DNA of 13,734 nucleotides from CAYNGH01 sp964396845 (GCA_964396845.1 CAYNGH010000088.1:1-13734), one strand, 5' to 3'; positions 1 to 6,681 are shown, numbered from the stretch's first letter. Numbers and translations are program-made. The notes: generated from the sequence alone by a model not told the origin.

Positions 1-491
1 CGAACCACCCGATGTGATTTGCGGGCATAAAGGCCAAAATAAGGCACCGCCACCTTGTTTGAATGAAGGAAAGGCTTGCAGGCAGCCACCACCTGCATCT
101 TGTTGCGGTAATAATATGGGGATGGAGCTTCGTAAATGGCATCAATCTCCACCCCGTGAAGCCCGCCCAGGTGATGAAGCACATCTTCCACCATCTGTTT
201 CTTGTACTCCATCTGAGATTTATAGGTCATCTGCTGAAGCTGACAGCCTCCGCACTTGTAAAAAATCGGACACGGGGGGCTGACCCGGTGAGGAGAATTT
301 TTCAGAATGCGGTTTATCTCACCCCGGGCATAATTCTTCCGGACATCGCAAAGGCGCACTTCGATTTCATCTCCGGGAGCACCATAAGGAACAAAGACCA
401 CCAGGTCCTCCAGGCGGCCCACAGCTTCTCCACCTATGGCCAATCCTGTGAGGGTAAGAGGATACAGGTCCCCCACGGAATAGCTGTTCAT
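1..491 (-). CDS. 23S rRNA (uracil-5-)-methyltransferase, RlmD/TrmA family, N-terminal part (3' end outside window)
   Basis: The reading frame starts with ATG at 489..491 and runs off the left edge, so about 163 residues of an enzyme usually 400 to 470 long are present. Residues 1 to 60 look like a TRAM RNA-binding domain (GLAIGGEAVGRLEDLVVFVP, then GAPGDEIEVRL). It is followed by the iron-sulfur cluster cysteines C74, C80 and C83 in CPIFYKCGGCQLQQ, and by YYYRNKMQ near residue 127, both typical of the RlmD/RlmCD/TrmA-like m5U methyltransferases. The SAM-binding catalytic domain and the fourth cluster cysteine would lie outside. Family assignment is firm, but the exact uridine modified (U1939, U747 or both) cannot be told from this fragment. 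The gene follows the 141-aa gene by only 7 bp, so the two are probably co-transcribed. Confidence 0.9.
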   Translation of the reverse strand, partial: MNSYSVGDLYPLTLTGLAIGGEAVGRLEDLVVFVPYGAPGDEIEVRLCDVRKNYARGEINRILKNSPHRVSPPCPIFYKCGGCQLQQMTYKSQMEYKKQMVEDVLHHLGGLHGVEIDAIYEAPSPYYYRNKMQVVAACKPFLHSNKVAVPYFGLYARKSHRVV

Positions 492-498
492 TAACTAA

Positions 499-924
499 TC
501 ACTCTTTCCTGGAACCATTTTCCAGAATTTTAATCCCCTGGCTTACCATCCCTTGCCCTTCCTGAACATGATCCATACTGCTGTCTTCAAAAACTTCCCA
601 CATCTCCTGGTACCCCTCCACCTGAAGGGTAAGGGATTCCACAAGGCGCTGATGAACCCCTTCCCAGGCAACGGGAGGAGAAATCTCCTGCAGAATATCC
701 AGCTGGGTTTCCAGCTGATCAATTACTCTGGCTGCAGCTGATTTGCCTTTTATCACCACGGGATCATCCAGTTCAAAGAAGGGTCTGCGTCCTTCCAGGT
801 CTTCGATAAACCGGATGATTGCACTGATACCGGTCTTGTCGAAAACAAACTGACGTTGAATATTGCCGATCCCTTCTATGACCTGTTCAATTTCTTCGAT
901 ATATTTCTTTTCGTCATCCTTCAT
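499..924 (-). CDS. Hypothetical protein, 141 aa, helical, acidic
   Basis: I do not recognise the family. The protein is rich in Glu, Gln and hydrophobic residues with heptad-like spacing (for example IEEIEQVIEGIG near the N terminus and ARVIDQLETQLDILQEI in the middle), so a mostly alpha-helical, partly coiled-coil fold is likely. There is no signal peptide, membrane segment or metal motif. The ATG at 922..924 has a GAGGG-like ribosome site about 11 nt upstream and overlaps the stop codon of a possible 25-aa ORF (ATGA overlap), which supports this start. The stop lies 7 bp before the RlmD-like gene, so they form an operon, but that alone does not give it a role in rRNA modification. Confidence 0.7.
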   Translation of the reverse strand: MKDDEKKYIEEIEQVIEGIGNIQRQFVFDKTGISAIIRFIEDLEGRRPFFELDDPVVIKGKSAAARVIDQLETQLDILQEISPPVAWEGVHQRLVESLTLQVEGYQEMWEVFEDSSMDHVQEGQGMVSQGIKILENGSRKE

Positions 925-998
925 AAGACAGCCCTCTTGTCCCCATATAACTTAACAAAAAAATTCTTTGAATTCTCAAGATTTCCTGTTTTTGACAT
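921..998 (-). CDS. Possible 25-aa leader ORF upstream of the 141-aa gene
   Basis: The frame reads MSKTGNLENSKNFFVKLYGD followed by KRAVL and a TGA stop. The stop overlaps the ATG of the downstream gene as ATGA, a layout that often couples translation. A very strong Shine-Dalgarno sequence, AAGGAGGG, sits at 1010..1017, but the 11-nt gap to the ATG at 996..998 is longer than usual. The peptide is basic with five lysines and has no known motif. The strong ribosome site is otherwise unexplained, which is the main argument for translation. It could equally be a chance ORF. Confidence 0.35.
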   Translation of the reverse strand: MSKTGNLENSKNFFVKLYGDKRAVL

Positions 999-1089
999 CT
1001 TTTTACTATCCCTCCTTCCAGGGCCGGTGTATAGAACTATTGTGTTAAGTTACCTTATTTTTTGCATTTTAATATCATCAATTTTTATC

Positions 1090-1116
1090 TAAAAGAAAAC
1101 ACCATCAAAATGGTGT
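1090..1116 (-). terminator. Rho-independent terminator of the 696-aa gene
   Basis: Read on the minus strand, a 7-bp perfect stem ACACCAT / ATGGTGT with a 4-nt loop (1099..1116) is followed by TTTTCTTTT. Without the MITE inserted at 1150..1444, this terminator would sit about 30 nt past the stop codon of the 696-aa gene. It therefore most likely belongs to that gene and is now about 330 nt away. Confidence 0.7.
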
Positions 1117-1139
1117 CAGAACTGTAAAATCATCCCACA

Positions 1140-1149
1140 GCAAATCCTA
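1140..1149. repeat. Target-site duplication of the long MITE (partner at 1445..1454)
   Basis: GCAAATCCTA occurs directly before the left end and, identically, directly after the right end at 1445..1454. The right copy contains the TAG stop codon (1452..1454, minus strand) of the 696-aa gene. The insertion therefore hit the last codon of that gene without altering the protein. Confidence 0.85.
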
Positions 1150-1444
1150 CATTGGTGTTCGGTTAAGTAATATAACTCAGTAGCTGTGCCGTCTGGATGG
1201 GGTTTCTCCCGCTGTCTTTCTCCTGCTCCAAGGCGGTTTGCTCCATGTCGCCTCACAGATTCCTTTCCCTCCGGGATACGCCGTCCCTGGCGCGCCCGGA
1301 GCATCGGACATCGTGTCCGATGAAGGAATCCTGTGGACTCCCTGTCGCACCCCCTGGGCAGGAGAGTAATGCGTTTCGAAACCCCAATCCTGACTGCCTG
1401 GACATTGATGGAGCAAGGATTGTAGTCTTAACCGAACACGGATG
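1150..1444. mobile_element. Long MITE-like element, 295 bp, IS4-type ends
   Basis: The 18-bp ends CATTGGTGTTCGGTTAAG (1150..1167) and CTTAACCGAACACGGATG (1427..1444) are inverted repeats with two mismatches. They are flanked by a perfect 10-bp direct repeat. A second, 90-bp copy at 8761..8850 shares both ends and subterminal sequence. The CAT start, TTAAG at the inner edge and a 10-bp duplication resemble IS4-family elements (IS231/ISH8/IS4 groups) as I remember them, which is inference. No transposase gene is present, so the element is non-autonomous. Relative to the short copy it carries an extra 205 bp bounded by the direct repeat CTGGA (1193..1197 and 1398..1402). No convincing gene lies inside. 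Confidence 0.85.
1195..1390. other. Structured cargo of the long MITE: nested inverted repeats with a three-way junction
   Basis: Complementary segments nest inward. 1195..1206 pairs with 1378..1390 (one bulge). 1220..1226 pairs with 1358..1364. 1254..1265 pairs with 1323..1335 (one bulge). The innermost stem encloses two hairpins lying side by side: CTCCGGG/CCCGGAG at 1269..1301 and CATCGGACA/TGTCCGATG at 1302..1322, the latter with a 3-nt loop. A further 5-bp stem AGGCG/CGCCT lies at 1231..1253. Together they give a branched fold with a tight three-way junction. Whether it acts as RNA, as DNA or only reflects palindromic history cannot be decided here. Confidence 0.6.
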
Positions 1445-1451
1445 GCAAATC

Positions 1452-3542
1452 CTATATAAAAGACTCTATCAACTTCAGATTATTGGGTCTTTCGCCGGCA
1501 TTAAAGCCGAATTTCTGTGCCTCGTCAAGGGCATCCTCAAGGCTCCATTTGAGCCTTGTAATCCGATAAGCCGCCGCCACGATTCCTGCCCGATCCGCGC
1601 CGTTGGAGCTGTGCAGAAAGACAGGTTTTGCATGAAAGTCGATGATGTCAAGGATCTTTGTGATCTGCTTCTGATCCAGGGTCGGATCGTCCCAGTTTTC
1701 CAGAGAAAAATGATAGTAATCCACGGCAAATTCATTGCAGACATCCTTCTCTTCTTGAAGGGTGTATCCGGGCCACACCTGATTTTCATGGCACAGATTG
1801 ATGACAACCCTGACCCCGGCCTGGTTAATCAGCCAGTCCAGGTCCTGAACCGACGGCTGGGAACTGCGCAGGACATTGAAAGTGTCCATAGTGCCGATAT
1901 TATTCAGACTGACAAAAACATCATTGAAGTAGCATTCAAGATGGTTGGATTTTTTATATTCCTGTTGGAACTTTTCCAGCATGTTCAGTTTGTGCAGGCT
2001 GAACTGCCGGGCAAAGGCAGGAGCCTGGGGATAAAGCCTGCGGATGTTGCCTGTAAGACGGTTGAGATAAGAAAAGGCAGACCAGCGAAGCATGGGGTCA
2101 ATATCCAGTTTGCCGGCTATCTGGGCAAACTCCTTGATTTTTTTCAGGGTTTCCGTCAGATCATCGGGAAGGGTGGAGTTTCTGGCCTGGGCTTTTACCC
2201 TGACCACAACAGAAGCACCTCCCCGGGGGGGATCCTCTGAAACTGCAGGCGTCGGTGCATCATCCACAAAGCCGACTCCCTCCATTACATCCTCCACCGA
2301 TATAGCCCTTGCAGGACCGGCAGTAATGCTTGGTTTAGGGGAAGGGGCCGGCTCCGAGGTTTCCCTGATATTTTCATTCAAAATCTCCTCCACAGGCACA
2401 GCCCTCAGGATTGCCCCGGCAGATGCCGGCTTCTCCCGGGAGGCCACCTCCAGCTCAGCAGGAATAACCAGCTTCGGTTTGGGCATCTCCCGGGCCTTGT
2501 CATCAGCAGGAAGACTGCTCATGGAAGGCACAAAGGGTTTGCTACTGCCGGTAGTATCCGACCCGGATTTGCCGATAATCTCAAGGGTGGTTTTTTCCAC
2601 CGGGGGTGCCGGCACCGGCTCCGCTGCAACAGCGCTGTTTTTGTCTTCCCTTTTCATATAAGTAGGAAGAATAAAGTCATCATCGCTGTAGCCTCCATCC
2701 ACAGGGGGTTTGTCGGCATTCTCCTCTTCAATTTTTTCTTTTTCTTCATCGGCATCAGATTCCGGCTCTGTTTCAACCGGCGATTTGATTTGTGATTCCA
2801 GCTTTGTCACAACCGGTTCTTCAACAGATGAGTCATCCCGGACAACCTCACAGTTATCGGTATCATTCTCCAAGTATTTCTTTACTTTATCCGGATCAAA
2901 CATGGTCATCCGCTGAAGAACCGACTGCCGGCGTCCATTGGGGCACCTGTCAAGATATTTTTCCAGCAGTCTGAAGGCTTCCTGGTTATCACCGGCAAAA
3001 TGCCTGATTTCCGCCTGGTAAGGTAATACCTCGATAAAATAAGGATCCAGCTTGTTAACCTTGCTAAATTCAACATCCGCTTCCTTGCGGTTTCCCTGTT
3101 CCATCAGACATGCGCCGATATTGTAGCACACCTCGGCTTCAGTTTTCTGATCAATATCCAAAGTCAAGGCTTTTTTAAACTCCTCCACAGCTTTAGAATA
3201 TTCTGTGAGGACCCTGAAGCACCGGCCTTTTCCGATTTGGGCCTGGATGCATTTTTCATTTAGAAAAAGAGCCTCGTCGTAAAAAAGCAGGGCTGACTTC
3301 AACTGACGCTCCCCGATGGCATCCTCGGCCCTCTCCAGATATCCAGACACTTCCTTCTGGATATTCTGCCGACGCTCCATGATGTTGAGGACCCCCAGTA
3401 TCACCGATGCAAAGCTGACCAGTATAAAGGTGAGAAGGGTAATACTCTCTGTGACATATGCATAATAACTGGTCAGAATAACAAAGGCCAGCATGAAAAT
3501 GTAAGTCAGGGTTTTCTTGCCAATTTTTTTAATTATCTTCAT
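1452..3542 (-). CDS. Membrane-anchored TPR protein with C-terminal dual-specificity-phosphatase-like domain lacking the catalytic Cys
   Basis: The 696-aa protein has two hydrophobic helices at about residues 11-30 and 34-54, then TPR-like helical repeats (about 68-205, with GKGRCF, YSKAVEEFKKAL and YNIGACLMEQGN). A long acidic and proline-rich linker covers about 225-440 and a helical segment about 445-545. The C-terminal domain (about 555-696) looks like a dual-specificity phosphatase: FNVLRSSQPS at 555-564, VRVVINL, WDDP at 617-620, then HSSNGADRAG at 644-653. In active members this loop is HCx5R. Here the codon at 1608..1610 is AGC, giving Ser645, while His644 and Arg651 remain. It probably binds a phospho-ligand without hydrolysing it. 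The start has AGGAG six nt upstream. A MITE follows at its stop codon. Partner proteins are unknown. Confidence 0.85.
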   Translation of the reverse strand: MKIIKKIGKKTLTYIFMLAFVILTSYYAYVTESITLLTFILVSFASVILGVLNIMERRQNIQKEVSGYLERAEDAIGERQLKSALLFYDEALFLNEKCIQAQIGKGRCFRVLTEYSKAVEEFKKALTLDIDQKTEAEVCYNIGACLMEQGNRKEADVEFSKVNKLDPYFIEVLPYQAEIRHFAGDNQEAFRLLEKYLDRCPNGRRQSVLQRMTMFDPDKVKKYLENDTDNCEVVRDDSSVEEPVVTKLESQIKSPVETEPESDADEEKEKIEEENADKPPVDGGYSDDDFILPTYMKREDKNSAVAAEPVPAPPVEKTTLEIIGKSGSDTTGSSKPFVPSMSSLPADDKAREMPKPKLVIPAELEVASREKPASAGAILRAVPVEEILNENIRETSEPAPSPKPSITAGPARAISVEDVMEGVGFVDDAPTPAVSEDPPRGGASVVVRVKAQARNSTLPDDLTETLKKIKEFAQIAGKLDIDPMLRWSAFSYLNRLTGNIRRLYPQAPAFARQFSLHKLNMLEKFQQEYKKSNHLECYFNDVFVSLNNIGTMDTFNVLRSSQPSVQDLDWLINQAGVRVVINLCHENQVWPGYTLQEEKDVCNEFAVDYYHFSLENWDDPTLDQKQITKILDIIDFHAKPVFLHSSNGADRAGIVAAAYRITRLKWSLEDALDEAQKFGFNAGERPNNLKLIESFI

Positions 3543-3696
3543 AGTTTGCTCCTGGTTTTATATATTTCTCAACCAGGCCAGCCCATAAGAAAACAGATTG
3601 GGAAAACACCCCAGGACAGTTCATGTTGAAAAGGCAACATCCTGCATCAGAAAAACTGCACCTGAATAATGGTGATTTCCTAAAAGAATCAACCGA

Positions 3697-3978
3697 TCAC
3701 AAGCATCTGTATTTCGGCAGATAAAAGGCCTGGTGTGGCCCCGGCAGATCCGGCCCCGGTTCTTTAGAATTCAGAATAAAACAAAACCAGGGATATGCCG
3801 GCAAGGATCTCAGGGATAATGAGTCCCGTCCTCGGCATTCTGAGTGCACCCGGAGTCCGGCCCTGTCTTCCAACTGTCCTTCCAGAAAATAATGGAAAAT
3901 AGATAAAATAATGACAACAAATAAAAACAGACCCAAAACAACTTCCTCACAAAAATACCGCCGGGACTTCTGTATCAC
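3697..3978 (-). CDS. Doubtful small membrane protein, 93 aa, GTG start
   Basis: An open frame extends from 4029, but its best ribosome site is internal: GGAGG at 3987..3991 lies 8 nt before a GTG at 3976..3978. From there the protein begins basic (IQKSRRYF) and runs into a hydrophobic stretch EEVVLGLFLFVVIILSIFHY, which could be a membrane helix or a degenerate pilin/TadE-like N terminus. The remaining half (from about DRAGLRVHSE) is Pro-, Cys- and Arg-rich and looks like non-coding sequence. The gene may be shortened, frameshifted or not real. A TATAAT at 4059..4064 could be its -10 box, without a good -35. Confidence 0.3.
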   Translation of the reverse strand: MIQKSRRYFCEEVVLGLFLFVVIILSIFHYFLEGQLEDRAGLRVHSECRGRDSLSLRSLPAYPWFCFILNSKEPGPDLPGPHQAFYLPKYRCL

Positions 3979-4126
3979 ATTCAACACCTCCCTTCCTGAC
4001 ACCTGATAAGCGATGATGAATCTATCCATGCCAGTGAAAGATATCCTTATCAGTAATAATTATACCCACTTAAACCAAGATAATCCCCCCATGAACCACA
4101 AGGTAATGTTAGATTATGATAATAAT

Positions 4127-4149
4127 TCAAAAATCCAGGGCCATGGATT
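4127..4149 (-). terminator. Weak Rho-independent terminator after the 184-aa gene
   Basis: On the minus strand AATCCA-TGGCCC-TGGATT forms a 6-bp stem (4132..4149) directly followed by a T run (4129..4133 as A on plus). It lies about 24 nt past the stop of the 184-aa gene. Confidence 0.5.
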
Positions 4150-4172
4150 GCAAAAAAATGAAACAGAGTTGA

Positions 4173-4727
4173 TCAGGAGAGAATAAAGCGGTTATCCCGG
4201 CCCATGACCAGGATTTTCTTGAAGGCATCCAGGTAACGCAGAAACAGCAGAAGCATAAGTTTCTCCGAGGGGCCGATGATGGTTTTGATGACAGAGAAAG
4301 GGGTGTTTTCATCCCGAAGCATATCCATTACAAAACCGGTGGAATTTGCAACAAAAACATGATGCTTGGGAAAATCATCTGTCAGCCGGCGATAAAAGAA
4401 ACGTCGCACTTCAATCTTCTCAGACATATCCTTGATCCCGGGACAACGGGAAGAAATCTCCCGGATGAATTCTTCCTGAAAAGATTTCAGGAACTCCTCT
4501 GGTATGCCCGGGTGTTTGTCCCGGAATCGCACCAAGGCACTGTAGCTTGCTGCAAAGAGGGAATAAACCGACACTTCAAAAAACAGCCGGCTGGAAAGGT
4601 TGTCATTCTGCTTCTCCCCGGGGACTGCCTCTGTAATTTTCTGGGTTTCTTCCTGGATATAATCCAGAACACTGGCAATCTCGGGGGTAAATTTTTTCTT
4701 CAATAAGTTTAAAAGAAACTTGTTCAT
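4173..4727 (-). CDS. Hypothetical protein, 184 aa
   Basis: I do not recognise the family. The protein is mixed charged and hydrophobic and appears helical. Notable stretches are FFEVSVYSLFAASYSALVRF (about residues 49-68) and EKLMLLLFLRYLDAFKKIL near the C terminus; these look like amphipathic helices of a soluble protein rather than clear membrane segments. There is no signal peptide. The ribosome site before the ATG is poor. A long imperfect hairpin (4790..4872) lies in its likely 5' leader or at the end of the upstream lipoprotein transcript. A weak terminator follows. Codon use looks like that of its neighbours, so it is probably a real gene of unknown role. Confidence 0.6.
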   Translation of the reverse strand: MNKFLLNLLKKKFTPEIASVLDYIQEETQKITEAVPGEKQNDNLSSRLFFEVSVYSLFAASYSALVRFRDKHPGIPEEFLKSFQEEFIREISSRCPGIKDMSEKIEVRRFFYRRLTDDFPKHHVFVANSTGFVMDMLRDENTPFSVIKTIIGPSEKLMLLLFLRYLDAFKKILVMGRDNRFILS

Positions 4728-4789
4728 ACTGGCTATCTAATTCCGGGAGATATGTGCATGCTTTTCTATGGAGGCCCTTTCATTACCTT

Positions 4790-4872
4790 TTATCCTGAAA
4801 ACTATAATCTCAAGGATTCATACAAAACCCGGCAGGCAGGACAAAACAGTAATTCCTGCCTGCTCAGGATAA
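4790..4872 (-). promoter_or_regulatory. Two-part inverted repeat between the lipoprotein and 184-aa genes
   Basis: A perfect 10-bp stem GCAGGCAGGA (4832..4841) / TCCTGCCTGC (4854..4863) is directly extended on one side by a 9-bp stem TTATCCTGA (4790..4798) / TCAGGATAA (4864..4872). A 33-nt bulge lies on the other side. On minus the inner hairpin is followed by CGGGTTTTG, so it could be a poor terminator for the lipoprotein gene or a leader structure for the 184-aa gene, whose start is 62 nt further on. Confidence 0.45.
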
Positions 4873-4952
4873 CCTCACTTCAGCATTTCCTTCGCCGAAA
4901 ATATTCCAGTTCAGTTTTTGGGAGTTTTCTCCACGGGGGAGCCGAGTCCCGC

Positions 4953-5345
4953 TTACTGTTTTTCTTTCAATTCAAACATGGCAGAGAAGCTTCCCTCGCC
5001 GATGTTGTAGAGAACATCCGGTGGTTTCAATTCCTTGCCGTCCACATAAATCCGGCATTTCATCTTTCTGGGGGACCAGGCCATAAAAGACACTTCGTAA
5101 TTGGCAGGCCCGCATTCTGCTTCGACAGATTCGGGGATGACTATCTCGATGGGTTTTGTGGCAAAACCAGCACTGGAGGGATTGTCTGCCCGGATCTGAC
5201 CGAATACCTTGGTTCCCTGCTCATCGTCGCCCACAACTTCAACCTTTACCATATACTTGTTGGGATCGGGCTTCTTCTCGCAACCCACTGCCAGAAAACC
5301 CAGGACCATGACCATGGCAAGGCAGAAAATCAGAGTTTTCTTCAT
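4953..5345 (-). CDS. Small lipoprotein, 130 aa, unknown function
   Basis: The N terminus MKKTLIFCLAMVMVLGFLAV ends in a lipobox-like AVGC with the lipidation Cys at residue 22, so the mature protein of about 109 residues should be membrane-anchored. The mature part starts with a charged KKPDPNK linker and then alternates beta-prone segments (YMVKVEVVG, KPIEIVIP, YEVSFMAW, CRIYVDGKEL, FSAMFELKEK), suggesting a small beta-sandwich. I recognise no named family. The start is strongly supported by AGGAGG seven nt before the ATG. It follows the 119-aa gene on the same strand by 88 bp and may share its promoter. Confidence 0.75.
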   Translation of the reverse strand: MKKTLIFCLAMVMVLGFLAVGCEKKPDPNKYMVKVEVVGDDEQGTKVFGQIRADNPSSAGFATKPIEIVIPESVEAECGPANYEVSFMAWSPRKMKCRIYVDGKELKPPDVLYNIGEGSFSAMFELKEKQ

Positions 5346-5433
5346 TTCAAATCCTCCTAAATATAAATAATTACAAGATATGTTTCTTTGGTATCAGACA
5401 ATTACCTTTTTGGAGAATAAAAATGATTTGGCT

Positions 5434-5793
5434 TCAGGCTTCTGGGGTTTTCTTCTTCATGTATATGGCCGGGTTGTTCCCGCCGAAACAAGTTATTCCC
5501 ACGGATTTGGTAGATTTGTTCTTGATGATCTCGCCATTTTTATCCATCCCGATGGGGTTGTGGATCTGGGCTTCAAACCCTGCCATCTTCTTCATTTTTT
5601 CATGGGGAGTGTCCTTAACCGGGAGAACCGGTGTCGGATTGTATTTCTGCCGGGGCTGTGAGGTGACAACCTGAAGAAGCTCCTGGGACATCTGAGCCTT
5701 GTTAAGGCCACCGGGGGTGTCCGGCGGTTTATTCTCCCACTGCTTCTTGCAGTGGACACCGCTCATGAGAAGAGATTTTATGTCACCGCGCAT
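5434..5793 (-). CDS. Hypothetical protein, 119 aa, basic, low hydrophobicity
   Basis: I do not recognise this protein. It is Lys-, Pro- and Asn-rich with little hydrophobic core (for example KKQWENKPPDTPGGLNKAQM, then QPRQKYNPTPVLPVKDTPHE). It could be disordered or a small nucleic-acid or protein-binding peptide. There is no signal sequence or transmembrane segment. The ribosome site (AAGGG, about 10 nt upstream) is modest. A promoter-like TTCCCA/GATAAT pair with a perfect palindrome across its spacer lies just upstream. The frame is long for non-coding DNA but composition does not prove translation. Confidence 0.5.
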   Translation of the reverse strand: MRGDIKSLLMSGVHCKKQWENKPPDTPGGLNKAQMSQELLQVVTSQPRQKYNPTPVLPVKDTPHEKMKKMAGFEAQIHNPIGMDKNGEIIKNKSTKSVGITCFGGNNPAIYMKKKTPEA

Positions 5794-5824
5794 TTTTCTT
5801 CGGCCCTTTTTATGCTTTAATATT

Positions 5825-5853
5825 ATTATCTCATATTTTGAGATAACTGGGAA
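5825..5853 (-). promoter_or_regulatory. Promoter candidate overlapped by an operator-like palindrome
   Basis: On minus, TTCCCA (5848..5853), a 17-nt spacer and GATAAT (5825..5830) precede the 119-aa gene by about 32 nt. The palindrome TTATCTCA-N5-TGAGATAA (5826..5846) fills the spacer and the -10 box, where a dimeric repressor would block transcription. The same TTCCCA-17-nnTAAT layout occurs before the HD-domain gene (13271..13299). The regulator is not identifiable. Confidence 0.4.
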
Positions 5854-6054
5854 GGGGATTGTTACATTATTTTATTAAATTAACAGGAATGCCAAATCAA
5901 GCCAAAAACTGGACACCATAGACAACATGATCTCCTGCAGACGAACTCTCCACATGTTTACAAATACGAAACAATTTGGAGTGGATTTGTGTCATTCAAT
6001 ATGGTAAACTAAACAAAGTAAAAAACTAACAACAAATAATTTCTGGAGGAAGCA

Positions 6055-6681
6055 ATGTCAGTTAATGAAGTATCAATAAAAATGAATAATCTCCCGATGG
6101 CCCCCGCAAAGAGCGGTATATCCGATAAGCCCGAAAAGCCCGCCACTGAGCCTCAGGACGGGGTTGAAATTTCCGATGGTAAACAGGAAGAAAAGCCTTC
6201 GTTTCTTGAGAGAGTAGGCAAGAAGATCGGCGGTTGGATTGACCGGAAAGCCGATGATATGGATAAACCCAAAACCACCGGGGACAAAATCAAGAGTGTC
6301 CTTATTCAAACTGCATTTGGTGCCGCCGCTGGAGCAGGACTGATTGCCATGGCTGCAAGCCCTGTAGCCCTGGGTGTTATAGCCGGTGTTGTGGGCGGAG
6401 CTGTTGGACTTGTTGCCGGAGGTATGGTAGGCGGTCTTCTGGGTGGCATTGTCGGTGCAGGCAGAGGAGATGCCGGCGGTGGTGCAACCACAGGTGCCTT
6501 GATTGGCGGTATTGGTGGTGGCGCAGTGGGTGCTGGTGTTGCTGGACTGGCTGGTTATGCCGATGCCCACATCCTCGTCGGAATGGCTGCAGCTCTCGGG
6601 GGAGGCCCCGTGGGCGGAGCCATCGCCGGTGCTATCATGACGGGAGCCTATGCAACCTACAGTGCTCTTGCCAGCAAATAA
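6055..6681 (+). CDS. Glycine-zipper membrane protein, 208 aa
   Basis: Residues 1-85 are polar and charged (PMAPAKSGISDKPEKPATEP, DGVEIS, SFLERVGKKIGGWIDRKADD). From about residue 88 to 200 the protein is almost entirely Gly, Ala, Val, Ile and Leu, with repeated GxxxG-type spacing (AGVVGGAVGLVAGGMVGGLL, IGGIGGGAVGAGVAGLAGYA). This pattern is known from glycine-zipper proteins, whose helices pack tightly in membranes and may oligomerise. The N terminus has no cleavable signal peptide, so insertion would depend on the C-terminal helices. GGAGG sits 7 nt before the ATG. The gene is isolated: divergent from the 119-aa gene and convergent with the nicotinamidase gene, with a strong terminator after it. 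Function is unknown. Confidence 0.8.
   Translation: MSVNEVSIKMNNLPMAPAKSGISDKPEKPATEPQDGVEISDGKQEEKPSFLERVGKKIGGWIDRKADDMDKPKTTGDKIKSVLIQTAFGAAAGAGLIAMAASPVALGVIAGVVGGAVGLVAGGMVGGLLGGIVGAGRGDAGGGATTGALIGGIGGGAVGAGVAGLAGYADAHILVGMAAALGGGPVGGAIAGAIMTGAYATYSALASK

Noticed and set aside
1116..1416. Two minus-strand frames of 62 and 79 codons inside the long MITE
   Set aside because: Pro-, Arg- and Cys-rich sequences without ribosome sites, lying in palindromic DNA; better explained as structure than protein.
1197..2240. Long plus-strand open frame (347 codons)
   Set aside because: It runs antisense through the pseudophosphatase gene and the MITE, has no ribosome site, and the minus frame has clear domain motifs.
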